36,195 nt of DNA from a virus, in IMG/VR virus record IMGVR_UViG_3300025127_000006, positions 1-36,195 of that record; one strand, 5' to 3'. The position numbers and the translations under genes were made by a program. Under the pieces are notes generated by a model, which was given only the letters and a program-made list of their open reading frames with translations, was not told the origin of the DNA and did no database searches. Shown in pieces: positions 1-6,234 of this stretch; positions within the stretch are counted from its first letter, which is position 1; each line of letters opens with the position of its first letter.

Positions 1-127
1 AAAAATATAATTACAATTAATTATGAACAAGCAAAACAAACAAAACCAGATTATCAAAGGAAAGAAAGAACTTATGGTTTTGAAAATGAAGATCAAGAAA
101 AATACTTTTTAAGAGGTATTGAAGCAG
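1..127. repeat. 127-bp end repeat, left copy (circular overlap)
   Basis: Bases 1-127 are identical to 36069-36195. An exact overlap at the two ends of a contig is the usual sign of a circular assembly graph, and 127 is a common assembler k-mer length. It is most likely an assembly overlap, not a biological terminal repeat. The reading frame passes intact through the join, which supports this. Confidence 0.95.
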
Positions 128-174
128 TTAGTTTTGTTTATAATTTTAATTATAAATTAACAAAACACGATTAA
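1..174 (+). CDS. C-terminal part of junction-spanning small protein
   Basis: Frame 1 is open from base 1 to a TAA at 172-174, but the window holds no start on this side. The same frame begins at 35934 near the other end. Joining the ends across the 127-bp overlap gives one uninterrupted protein of about 102 residues. It is rich in Lys, Glu, Tyr and Asn with no recognised domain, and closes the rightward small-gene cluster. Its stop overlaps the stop of the converging terminase-small-subunit-like gene by 4 bases, so the two transcription units meet tail to tail with no spacer and no visible terminator. Function unknown. Confidence 0.8.
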   Translation, partial: KNIITINYEQAKQTKPDYQRKERTYGFENEDQEKYFLRGIEAVSFVYNFNYKLTKHD

Positions 175-644
175 TCTTTATTATCAGAGGGTATATCAAC
201 TATATCCTCTGATACATCAATCATATCACTTTGATTATCTTCCCATGAAATCTTAATAGATTGATCTGTTTTAACTTGTTGAACCTTATTATCAGAGTAC
301 AGATCAGTTAATTTGTTAGCCAAGAACGTAATAAATTTTGTCTTCTCTCTTATCCATAATATCTGGTTAGGATTTTCAACCTCTTGATACTGAAAGATTT
401 GCAACAACTTATCAATTAAAGTTTGTACACCATTCTTTCTAGCCTCTGTTATTCTTTCATTCAATTCTGGATTTTTTTTTAAGTGAGCATAGAACTTCAT
501 CAAGCTGAACTCGTACTGTTTTTCCTCTAAGATTTCTGTAAGTGTTAGACCTCTCGTTAGTTTTTCGCAAATTATATCTGCTTGGTTGGTTGTTATCAAT
601 TCTGACTTTGACTTGGGTGTAGTAATATTCTTTGAGTTGCTCAT
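171..644 (-). CDS. Putative terminase small subunit
   Basis: 157 residues. Small terminases bind the phage packaging site and regulate the large ATPase/nuclease subunit. Residues about 20-120 follow a pattern familiar from phage small-subunit-like proteins: an N-terminal HTH-like segment (ADIICEKLTRG), then Y-HLKKNPELNERITEAR, then a helical stretch ending in WIREKTKFITFLANKL. The C-terminus is acidic. The ATG at 642-644 has AGGAAA about 8 bases upstream. The first 188 bases lie inside the 3' part of the next gene upstream, in another frame. It is unusual that this gene is not next to the large subunit (31098-32369) and sits in the regulatory leftward unit. Recognition is by sequence pattern only; a generic DNA-binding protein is the alternative. 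Confidence 0.6.
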   Translation of the reverse strand: MSNSKNITTPKSKSELITTNQADIICEKLTRGLTLTEILEEKQYEFSLMKFYAHLKKNPELNERITEARKNGVQTLIDKLLQIFQYQEVENPNQILWIREKTKFITFLANKLTDLYSDNKVQQVKTDQSIKISWEDNQSDMIDVSEDIVDIPSDNKD

Positions 645-873
645 CTGTATATTTCCTAAATTGTTGTAGTTTGCTTAATTGTTTTATTCTAGTTTCATCT
701 GTGTAATTAGATTTTCTAAACCCTTTAACATTTTGGTACCCATGATACTTACAATAAAAGGTCCCATTTGCCAACTGATAACCTTTCATTCTACAAGGTA
801 TCAATTTACCCTCACGTCTACCGGCTCTGGTAAAGCCTTGACAGAATACCTTTCTCATGGCTCTTCCCGGCAT
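457..873 (-). CDS. Small basic zinc-finger-like protein (HGG-type)
   Basis: 138 residues, basic. The N-terminal half has C11, C27, C41 and H44 in a layout (C-x15-C-x13-C-x2-H, then G-x4-KG) like the small HGG-motif proteins of phages, which are thought to bind zinc. Here the HGG is HGY. The C-terminal half is Arg/Lys/Tyr/Asn-rich with no domain seen. The start overlaps the stop of the winged-helix gene (873) by one base. The last third (457-644) overlaps the terminase-like gene in a different frame. Probably nucleic-acid-binding; exact function unknown. Confidence 0.65.
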   Translation of the reverse strand: MPGRAMRKVFCQGFTRAGRREGKLIPCRMKGYQLANGTFYCKYHGYQNVKGFRKSNYTDETRIKQLSKLQQFRKYTDEQLKEYYYTQVKVRIDNNQPSRYNLRKTNERSNTYRNLRGKTVRVQLDEVLCSLKKKSRIE

Positions 874-1565
874 TATTTTTTAGGTCTACCTTTCCAATCT
901 AAATTATTACGTTTATTATATTCAACTTTCTCTCTATATCTTGGATTGCTATTCTTACTTATCTTAGAAAGTTCAGTTAATATTTTTTGAGGGTGTACAT
1001 AATTAGATTTACTTTCCCGGTCCAGTTCAGCCTTTCTTTCTTTAGCAAGTTTAATATAGTATGGATTTTTATTATCTGAATTAAGCTCTGCAAGGGGGAG
1101 CTTCGCTAAATTGTCTACTATAGCTTGTTGATTACCTCTATTATCTCTAATTATATTTTCTATAGTATATACTTCTAATGTATCTACTAATGTAGCTCTT
1201 ATTTGCGCATTAGGTAGTTCAGATTTAGACATTGAGTTGTGTAGATTTGAGCTACCTTGAAATAAACCCTCATTTTTAATGAATAATTGATTGATAGAGT
1301 AGGTTTTACCACTGCGACCTTTGATAGAATAAACTACATTCATCTTCTCTAAAGTTTCAAGTGATCTCTTAACAGTAGACCTAGATAAGTTAGTATCTTT
1401 AGCTAAAGTCATGTGGCGAAGTCCGGCAGAATAGTTATTCTTTTTCCAACAGTGTTTCATGAGCGCCATGAATACATTTAGACAGTTAGATTTCTTTTGA
1501 CCGGACAATCTGTTAAGATGGAAGTACAATTTGTACGTTATATGTATAAAACCTCTAGTCTGCAC
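873..1565 (-). CDS. Winged-helix DNA-binding protein, replication- or regulator-like
   Basis: 230 residues from a GTG at 1563-1565. Residues about 27-95 look like a winged helix: a helical stretch, a recognition helix in SRSTVKRSLETLEKMNVV, then a two-strand wing with GRSGKTYSIN. This resembles the N-terminal domain of plasmid/phage replication initiators and helix_36-type regulators. The remaining C-terminal part is polar and basic, ending NLDWKGRPKK, with no ATPase or helicase motif. The GTG lies inside the stop region of the preceding gene (11-base overlap), suggesting translational coupling; a Shine-Dalgarno is not clear. With no helicase or polymerase in the genome, a role in origin recognition is possible, but a transcription factor is equally likely. 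Confidence 0.65.
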   Translation of the reverse strand: MQTRGFIHITYKLYFHLNRLSGQKKSNCLNVFMALMKHCWKKNNYSAGLRHMTLAKDTNLSRSTVKRSLETLEKMNVVYSIKGRSGKTYSINQLFIKNEGLFQGSSNLHNSMSKSELPNAQIRATLVDTLEVYTIENIIRDNRGNQQAIVDNLAKLPLAELNSDNKNPYYIKLAKERKAELDRESKSNYVHPQKILTELSKISKNSNPRYREKVEYNKRNNLDWKGRPKK

Positions 1566-1926
1566 AATATTTTCTGTGATTTTGTTGTAGGTCTAGCAAG
1601 ATGGACAACCATTGGTCCTCATTCATCAGCTCAAACTCTGTCGGAGAGCTTGTTATTCGCTTAACTCTAAAGGTTAGGGTAGTTGGGGTCAGATTTCTAT
1701 AGAAAACTAAAAAGCAGGGTATATTTAAGCGACTAGCGAGGGTCTTTACAAGGTTTGTAGCCTTATATTTCTGTCCTTTATCATAACAAGTTTCAAGTAT
1801 AGCAAGTGGCTCGTAGCAACGAGGACAAACCTCAATACTATCTACATCAATCATAGCTATACCCTCATATTTCCTATGCCAATCGTTATAATTGCCATTA
1901 GAAAAAGCATAAGTCCAACGTGCCAT
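1555..1926 (-). CDS. Hypothetical protein with CxxC knuckle, nuclease-like feel
   Basis: 123 residues. An aromatic N-terminus (MARWTYAFSNGNY) is followed by acidic residues D27 and D29, a C34-P-R-C37 knuckle, E45, and then GQKYKAT and a hydrophobic strand IPCFLVFY near residues 69-76. The order acidic/CxxC/Glu/Lys/strand recalls small phage endonuclease-like proteins, but no complete catalytic motif can be assigned. The start overlaps the stop of the 30-residue membrane peptide gene by one base, and its end overlaps the winged-helix gene. It is part of a tightly overlapping leftward operon. Function unknown. Confidence 0.65.
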   Translation of the reverse strand: MARWTYAFSNGNYNDWHRKYEGIAMIDVDSIEVCPRCYEPLAILETCYDKGQKYKATNLVKTLASRLNIPCFLVFYRNLTPTTLTFRVKRITSSPTEFELMNEDQWLSILLDLQQNHRKYCAD

Positions 1927-2018
1927 TATCTTTTAAAAATACCCCAAACTAATACAAGTAATAGAGATGATAGCAACACCTGTAATTCTATGGGTGCGCC
2001 TAAAAATACATCAATCAT
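1926..2018 (-). CDS. 30-residue single-pass membrane peptide
   Basis: ATG at 2016-2018 with GGGAAAA directly upstream; stop at 1926-1928 overlapping the next start. The predicted peptide has a short polar N-terminus (MIDVFLGAP), about 17 hydrophobic residues (Leu/Val-rich, ending VLVWGIF) and a KR tail, a typical single transmembrane segment with positive-inside charge. It overlaps the neighbouring genes by a few bases on both sides, which supports it being real. Location in the regulatory leftward unit argues against a lysis holin. A membrane anchor or host-membrane effector is possible. Confidence 0.55.
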   Translation of the reverse strand: MIDVFLGAPIELQVLLSSLLLVLVWGIFKR

Positions 2019-2175
2019 TTTTCCCTTTCTGTTTTATCATTAGTATTTCGTTTTCTTTCTCTTCTAGTTTTTTTTCAAGTGCCAGTATAATATCGGATTG
2101 TTTCTTGATATATTTCTTAGCTCGTTTCAATTCAAACTTACAATCAACCTCATCAAACATACCCTCGTATGTCAT
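2011..2175 (-). CDS. Small coiled-coil hypothetical protein
   Basis: 54 residues. The start ATG (2173-2175) overlaps the stop of the preceding gene in an ATGA arrangement, and the end overlaps the next start by 8 bases. The second half is a charged helix rich in Lys/Glu (LALEKKLEEKENEILMIKQK) with heptad-like hydrophobic spacing, so a short coiled coil is likely. No family recognised. Position within a chain of overlapping genes is the main support. Confidence 0.6.
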   Translation of the reverse strand: MTYEGMFDEVDCKFELKRAKKYIKKQSDIILALEKKLEEKENEILMIKQKGKND

Positions 2176-2435
2176 TTTAAAACCTCAATCTTTTTAACAA
2201 CCGATCTTGGATATACTGTGGTGTTACCAACTGTAAGTGAACCATCATCATCAAAGCTATGCGAAGCAAAGATGATAACTTTCTTTGGGTCCTTGTGTAA
2301 TAAGTAGCCGGTGTCCTCGCACCAACTGTACATTTGCTCTTTAGCTTTTTCAAGAGTGGTCCAATCAGATGAAGATACAATATCTTGCCAAATAATTTTT
2401 ACTCTTTTGTATTTAAACTTTTTCGTACCAAGCAC
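2172..2435 (-). CDS. Small hypothetical phage protein
   Basis: 87 residues from a GTG at 2433-2435, with AGAGGA about 9 bases upstream. The start lies 23 bases inside the end of the Cro-like gene. The sequence looks like a compact alpha/beta fold: a strand VKIIWQDIV, a helix with WTTLEKAKEQMYSW, then strands KVIIFASH and SLTVGNTTVYPRSVVKKIEVL. It resembles small conserved phage proteins of unknown role. No catalytic motif is visible. Confidence 0.6.
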   Translation of the reverse strand: MLGTKKFKYKRVKIIWQDIVSSSDWTTLEKAKEQMYSWCEDTGYLLHKDPKKVIIFASHSFDDDGSLTVGNTTVYPRSVVKKIEVLK

Positions 2436-2640
2436 TGTACAGATCCTCTAGTGTTACTTCATTGTTGGTTACTTCCAAGATTTTCTTTACCATATCTGGG
2501 TCCGGAAATCTTTTTACTTTAGCAGTTAAACACCACCTTTGAACTGACGTGCCGGGATTTTGTACACCTACAATGCCAAGCTCAAGTCCAAAATTATAGT
2601 AGGATAACCCTTTCTTTTTGCGATATTCTTCAAGTGTCAT
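2413..2640 (-). CDS. Cro/CI-type helix-turn-helix regulator
   Basis: 75 residues. The N-terminus MTLEEYRKKKGLSYYNFGLE and the following TSVQRWC match the opening helices of lambda-repressor/Cro-like HTH domains. The C-terminal part (PDPDMVKKILEVTNNEVTLEDLY) is the usual closing section in which a residue pattern chooses a response to context. There is no dimerisation or cleavage domain, so it is Cro-sized, not a full CI repressor. A clear AAGGA lies upstream of the ATG at 2638-2640. It is divergent from the exonuclease/ERF unit across a short AT-rich gap and probably regulates one or both promoters there. No integrase is present, so it is not evidence of lysogeny. Confidence 0.75.
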   Translation of the reverse strand: MTLEEYRKKKGLSYYNFGLELGIVGVQNPGTSVQRWCLTAKVKRFPDPDMVKKILEVTNNEVTLEDLYSAWYEKV

Positions 2641-2738
2641 AAGTCCTTTCTTTATCTAATTCGTATCTATATATATTATATTATTTTCTTTACAACAAAA
2701 AAAATATGTGTATAGATGGTGGAAAACTAAAGGAACTT
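2641..2738. promoter_or_regulatory. Divergent promoter region between HTH gene and exonuclease gene
   Basis: An AT-rich spacer with runs such as TATATATATTATATTATT lies between the leftward HTH gene and the rightward exonuclease gene. On the minus strand TTGTAA followed about 16 bases later by TATATA is a passable sigma70-like promoter; several TATAAT-like hexamers exist on the plus strand. No clear palindromic operator is visible. The exonuclease frame is open from an ATG at 2706, but only the ATG at 2739 has a ribosome-binding site, so bases to 2738 are treated as leader. Confidence 0.45.
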
Positions 2739-3674
2739 ATGAAACTCAGAGAAAAAACAAAAGAACAATTAATAGAAGAAGCATTTGCAATATTCAATGG
2801 TGGAAATGGATTAGATCATTGGTCCTATACCTCAACCTCTACACCTTTTGCAAAAAATTTAATTCAATATACTTTCCCGGAAAAAATTAGAAGGTCTTGG
2901 TTATGGAGATACAAACCTAACTTTGGAAATCTTGTAAACAATACAGTGCAAAGATTGATTGCAGATGTTTTATATAAAACAAAAACTTCTGTCGCTGCAG
3001 AATGGGACCGGGATTATAATGTAAGTTTCAACAAAGAGCTAGAAGAAATAAATAAAAAAGATCCGGTAGATAAAAAGGATGAGTACGCAAGAAAAGAAAT
3101 GATAAGTTATGCACACGATTGTATAGGTATTACAAAAAAAGTAGTGAAAGATTTAGTAGGAACTGATAAATTAGTTTGCGAAAAATATGTTGATCACAAA
3201 GAATTTACCATGATCAAACCGATAACTGGTAGAGTAGATTATCTGACAGAAAAATTATTTATAGAATTAAAAACAAAACCACCGAATGTTAGAAAGGTTA
3301 AGAACAAGAATGAGTGGAGTATGAGTACACAAGAGCTACCCACTGAACCAGCAATGGATAACCTAACACAGACTTCATTTTATTATATGACTACCAAGAA
3401 GGTACCATATTTAATTTATGTAAATGACAAAGATCACATCATCTTTGATCAATCGCATGAGCTAATGAAGAAAGAACATCTGGAGCATTTATACTTTAAG
3501 ATGGTTGAAAAGATTATACTTTGGGAACGTATGATTATGTTTTGCAAGGGTAATCTGTCTGAACTTGCATTGATGTGTGAGCCACCAGACATGAACCATT
3601 TTTTTTATTATAAAGATTTAGCACCGGAACAATTACAACTAATAACTAACCTATGGGGAATAAAACATGACTAA
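2739..3674 (+). CDS. PD-(D/E)XK exonuclease, RecB/lambda-Exo-like
   Basis: 311 residues from the ATG at 2739, chosen over an upstream in-frame ATG at 2706 because AAAGGAACTT sits just before it. The nuclease core is visible: E149 in VCEKYV, D167 in GRVDYL and E176-L-K178 in FIELKTK, the D...ExK arrangement of PD-(D/E)XK nucleases of the RecB/Cas4/lambda Exo group. An upstream conserved block near residues 51-72 (RRSWLWRYKPNFGN) may bind DNA. The next gene encodes an ERF annealing protein and overlaps by 8 bases, so the pair is a typical phage exonuclease/annealase recombination module: 5' ends are resected and the ssDNA annealed. Confidence in the fold is high; polarity of digestion cannot be read from sequence. 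Confidence 0.8.
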   Translation: MKLREKTKEQLIEEAFAIFNGGNGLDHWSYTSTSTPFAKNLIQYTFPEKIRRSWLWRYKPNFGNLVNNTVQRLIADVLYKTKTSVAAEWDRDYNVSFNKELEEINKKDPVDKKDEYARKEMISYAHDCIGITKKVVKDLVGTDKLVCEKYVDHKEFTMIKPITGRVDYLTEKLFIELKTKPPNVRKVKNKNEWSMSTQELPTEPAMDNLTQTSFYYMTTKKVPYLIYVNDKDHIIFDQSHELMKKEHLEHLYFKMVEKIILWERMIMFCKGNLSELALMCEPPDMNHFFYYKDLAPEQLQLITNLWGIKHD

Positions 3675-4314
3675 AAAAAATATATATCAAAAACTTCATG
3701 CTGCCTGTCTAAGTGCAAGTGCAGTTAAGAAAGCTGCAAAAGCTAATGGGATGCACTTTAACCCACTTTTGCACGACAAAGTTCAAGAGGTAGCAACACA
3801 AGCATTGCTTGATAATGGTTTGTATGCGACCTGTAATTATCTTACAGAGATAGTACCAAACATTAAACAAGTCATGGTCGTATGTACTATGAAAGTTTAT
3901 GATGTAGATGATCCAACACAACATATACTTGTTGATGGCTGCTCTGCATTTGGGAACCTTGATAAGTTTGGAACCGGAAATGCTATGTCATACTCAAGAA
4001 AGTATGCGTTTTTAAATTTATTAAATCTTAAAACAGGTATCAAAGATGAGGATGGTTACGATCCAAAACCATTTGAAGAAGATTCTCCGGAACAATCCGA
4101 AGAAGAACCTACATACTTAGATGAAACTATAGATGTAGAAGAAATGAAACGTGCCTTAAAATCAACTAACTCTTTAGATGAATTTAATGAGGTTAAGGAT
4201 TTAATAAGAAAGGATGTTGATTTTCTATTAAGAAACAACTTACGAGCATATAGACAAGTAACAGATGTTGCTGAAACTCGTGAGACACAACTAACAAATG
4301 ATCAGCAAAGCTGA
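3667..4314 (+). CDS. erf: ERF-family single-strand annealing protein
   Basis: 215 residues. ERF proteins (as in P22) coat and anneal complementary single strands in phage recombination and genome circularisation. The family hallmark is at residues 101-131: FGTGNAMSYSRKYAFLNLLN followed by an acidic DEDGYD. The N-terminal 100 residues (helical start, then strands VMVVCTMKVYDV) fit the annealing core. The C-terminal tail from about 136 is acidic (EEDSPEQSEEE), as in proteins that contact SSB or exonuclease partners. It overlaps the exonuclease gene by 8 bases and the next frame by 1. Confidence 0.85.
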   Translation: MTKKNIYQKLHAACLSASAVKKAAKANGMHFNPLLHDKVQEVATQALLDNGLYATCNYLTEIVPNIKQVMVVCTMKVYDVDDPTQHILVDGCSAFGNLDKFGTGNAMSYSRKYAFLNLLNLKTGIKDEDGYDPKPFEEDSPEQSEEEPTYLDETIDVEEMKRALKSTNSLDEFNEVKDLIRKDVDFLLRNNLRAYRQVTDVAETRETQLTNDQQS

Positions 4315-4334
4315 TGATAACAAAGGAGAAAACA

Positions 4335-4643
4335 ATGAGTGAAGATGTAGTATGGTGTAATCTTGTAAGAAACCATAACAAGAATGAAGCGAAGCAACCG
4401 GATTGGGTTGCACCACCAAACGAAAATGCACCAGAGGGAAAGAAATGGACCAAAGGTGTGAAGATGGCAGATGGTAGTTGGTGGAACCAGTGCGCTTGGG
4501 ATGAACAGGATGGAGAAGGGAATGTTGTTGGTATAACTGTCAAGATTTCACCACCTACTTCCAATAACGATAAATCTGCAACTCCAAATAAAGGGTTTCA
4601 AAGCAAACCTAATTATGGTAATAAACAATCATATAAGTTTTAA
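4335..4643 (+). CDS. Hypothetical ssDNA-module protein
   Basis: 102 residues from the ATG at 4335, preceded by AAAGGAGAAAAC. The frame is open further upstream to 4314, but that ATG lacks a ribosome-binding site. The central part is rich in Trp and Gly (KKWTKGVKMADGSWWNQCAW), suggesting a small beta-rich or nucleic-acid-binding domain, and the C-terminus is a flexible Asn/Lys/Gly/Tyr tail. Placed directly after the annealing protein, it could be a single-strand-binding accessory. This is inference from position; no SSB motif can be assigned. Confidence 0.65.
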   Translation: MSEDVVWCNLVRNHNKNEAKQPDWVAPPNENAPEGKKWTKGVKMADGSWWNQCAWDEQDGEGNVVGITVKISPPTSNNDKSATPNKGFQSKPNYGNKQSYKF

Positions 4644-4657
4644 TTAACTTATATCTA

Positions 4658-4713
4658 GTCTTGGGGGAGTTTTTTCTTTCTAGTTCCCTTTCGGTAGTTT
4701 TCTTCCCCAAGAC
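4658..4713 (+). other. Long-loop hairpin upstream of DUF6378-like gene
   Basis: GTCTTGGGG at 4658-4666 pairs perfectly with CCCCAAGAC at 4705-4713, leaving a 38-base, mostly T-rich interior. The GC-rich stem stands out in this AT-rich genome. There is no U-tract after the stem, so it does not look like an intrinsic terminator in the direction of transcription. The following gene at 4726 has no Shine-Dalgarno, so the structure may control translation or mRNA processing. Confidence 0.5.
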
Positions 4714-4725
4714 ACCTCTCTCAAT

Positions 4726-5028
4726 ATGGACAAGAAAATAACAGATATAGATCAAGAAATTGAAAAAAAAGTTATTGATGATCGTCAAAAAGATTATGGT
4801 AACTATCAAGAAAACTTTGTTTTATTAGCAGAAATGTTTACAATTATATTGTTTGATAATTTAAAAAAAAGAATAAAACCACACCAAGTGGGTCAATTAA
4901 TGATGGGATTAAAACTATATAGATCAACAAAAAATTTTAAAGCAGATAACTATTTGGACCTTAGTGTTTACAATAAAATGACCAGAGAGATACACAAAAA
5001 AGAGGTTGCCAAAAAGGATAAAGTATGA
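4726..5028 (+). CDS. DUF6378-like protein
   Basis: 100 residues. The pattern DDRQKDYGNYQENF, then a helix, then KPHQVGQLMMGLKLYRST and KADNYLDLSVY, matches the phage-encoded DUF6378 family, whose function is not established. Such proteins are small, helical and often found in phage nucleotide or replication regions. The ATG lacks a purine-rich ribosome-binding site, and a strong hairpin lies 12 bases upstream. The stop overlaps the next start (ATGA). Confidence 0.7.
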   Translation: MDKKITDIDQEIEKKVIDDRQKDYGNYQENFVLLAEMFTIILFDNLKKRIKPHQVGQLMMGLKLYRSTKNFKADNYLDLSVYNKMTREIHKKEVAKKDKV

Positions 5029-5246
5029 AAAAATACCGAAGAATTATCAATGGAGAATGTTCATTCGAGATGATTGAACTATTTGATGATGTAAAGAAGG
5101 CTGCAAACAACTCCAATAATGGAGAGCTTGTAGAATGTAAGATCAAGAATTTGAAGATTGATTTTACAACAGTAAAAAAGGAGCATGATGGAACAGATCA
5201 GATTGCGTCTGCAGAAGCTAAAGGATCTTCAAGCGAAAAAACATGA
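5025..5246 (+). CDS. Small hypothetical protein
   Basis: 73 residues. The start is coupled to the previous gene by an ATGA overlap. It begins with a basic MKKYRRIINGE and has a helix around ECSFEMIELFDDVKKAANN, followed by a strand-like segment and a Ser/Ala/Glu/Lys tail. Its last 62 bases overlap the next small gene in another frame. No family recognised. Possibly a small regulator of the replication unit. Confidence 0.55.
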   Translation: MKKYRRIINGECSFEMIELFDDVKKAANNSNNGELVECKIKNLKIDFTTVKKEHDGTDQIASAEAKGSSSEKT

Positions 5247-5349
5247 GGAATATTTAGCTGCTAAGAGAGAGGTTGAGCAAAAGCAAAGAGATTCTTTTGA
5301 TTTAATCTGGCAAATTGAGCAGACAAAAGAAGAATTAATGAGAACATAA
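5185..5349 (+). CDS. Small coiled-coil protein
   Basis: 54 residues starting MMEQIRLRLQKLKDLQAKKH at 5185, with AAAAGGAGC immediately before the ATG. Nearly all of it is a charged helix (Lys/Glu/Gln with regularly spaced Leu/Ile/Val), so a coiled coil is likely. It overlaps the previous gene by 62 bases. The strong ribosome-binding site and full-length open frame support it. Function unknown. Confidence 0.6.
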   Translation: MMEQIRLRLQKLKDLQAKKHEEYLAAKREVEQKQRDSFDLIWQIEQTKEELMRT

Positions 5350-5399
5350 ACTTATTAATTTAATTATTAAAAAAAACTGAAGGAAAACGTAGGGGATCT

Positions 5400-5933
5400 A
5401 TGACCAAAAATATAAATCAAGTGTACGATAATCATATTAAATACTTAAATCAAAATGAATTTATCTATGAAGTTAAAGCATCATACGATTTGTTAAGCGA
5501 AGAGAAGAAGAAAATTTATAGACTTGGCTTTATCAATGGCTGTAAAGAAATGCAGGATAGAAAAAGACCGGTTCAAGTTGCGCCACCAAATAAAAAGATT
5601 GTAGGGTTTACTTTTAAAACACCAAAGCCATCTGATGTACAATCAGTTATCAATAAGGTTTGTATTCACTTTGAGGTACACAAAGAAACACTGATGGGTA
5701 AGTCAAGAACATCAAGCATAGTCAGAGCTAGAAATGTTATTCATAATTTATTATTTGAAAAATATAATATGGGTCTAACAGATATTGGTAGATACTTTGG
5801 ACAAGATCACACTACAGTTTTACATTCAATAGAGATGAAACGAGATCAAAGAAGATTTTGGTCCCCGGAAAAAACTTTGTGGCAAGAATACGAAAAGATA
5901 AAAGATACTGTAGCAGAAACTATTAGAGAATAG
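5400..5933 (+). CDS. DnaA domain IV protein (replication initiator DNA-binding domain)
   Basis: 177 residues, with AGGGG upstream of the ATG. Residues about 78-155 match the DNA-binding domain IV of bacterial DnaA: KSRTSSIVRARNVIHNLL, then DIGRYFGQDHTTVLHS, which contains the D-H-T-T-V signature that reads the DnaA box. The ATPase domain III is absent: there is no Walker A or B motif and the length leaves no room. Residues 1-77 are a helical N-terminus with a Pro/Lys linker and no clear similarity to DnaA domain I. It closes the exonuclease/ERF unit. The protein should bind DnaA-box-like sites, perhaps to mark the phage origin for host replication proteins or to compete with host DnaA. The domain call is firm; the role is inference. 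Confidence 0.85.
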   Translation: MTKNINQVYDNHIKYLNQNEFIYEVKASYDLLSEEKKKIYRLGFINGCKEMQDRKRPVQVAPPNKKIVGFTFKTPKPSDVQSVINKVCIHFEVHKETLMGKSRTSSIVRARNVIHNLLFEKYNMGLTDIGRYFGQDHTTVLHSIEMKRDQRRFWSPEKTLWQEYEKIKDTVAETIRE

Positions 5934-5965
5934 TATCTGGGAAGAGTTTGAGGAATTAAAAAAAA

Positions 5966-6127
5966 TTACTTTTTAAATCCAGACTTCATATTTCTATAAG
6001 CCTTTGAACTAATTGTAGATTTCTTTTTTGATCTTGATGTACCAGCTTTTTTACGTTTGTTAATATTGTAGTACAAACCTTTACGAGCTGTCTTACCAGA
6101 TTTAGTTTTGTGATAACCTTTTTTCAT
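5966..6127 (-). CDS. Lysine-rich small protein
   Basis: 53 residues, MKKGYHKTKSGKTARKGLYY at the start and MKSGFKK at the end; about a third of the residues are Lys or Arg. It is the last gene of the long leftward late unit and converges on the DnaA-domain gene 33 bases away. Pattern is familiar from small conserved proteins of marine phages, but no function is known. The charge suggests nucleic-acid binding, for example with packaged DNA. Confidence 0.65.
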   Translation of the reverse strand: MKKGYHKTKSGKTARKGLYYNINKRKKAGTSRSKKKSTISSKAYRNMKSGFKK

Positions 6128-6234
6128 TATTTCTTCTTTTTAGATTTAGATTTCATTATTTTTTTTTGCAAACTTCTTGGCAAAGTTTTTTGTTTTGCTG
6201 TTAGTTTACTTTTACCTTTTGACTTACCATACAT
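6127..6234 (-). CDS. Lysine-rich micro-protein
   Basis: 35 residues beginning MYGKSKGKSKLTAKQKTLPR and ending in a run of Lys. AAAGGAGAA lies just upstream of the ATG at 6232-6234, a strong site. The stop overlaps the next start by one base and the start overlaps the previous gene by 11 bases. LTAKQKTLPxxLQKKI is a familiar motif of very small phage proteins of unknown function. Strongly basic. Confidence 0.6.
   Translation of the reverse strand: MYGKSKGKSKLTAKQKTLPRSLQKKIMKSKSKKKK

Noticed and set aside
1-127. Genuine phage direct terminal repeat
   Set aside because: The length equals a usual assembler k-mer and lies wholly within one gene; true terminal repeats in such phages normally lie in non-coding regions. 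It cannot be excluded without read coverage.
2413-2640. Temperate lifestyle based on the Cro-like regulator
   Set aside because: No integrase, excisionase, full-length repressor or attachment site was seen; small HTH proteins also occur in strictly lytic phages.
4193-4564. 123-residue frame on the minus strand
   Set aside because: Antisense to the ERF and following genes, which have recognisable families and ribosome-binding sites.
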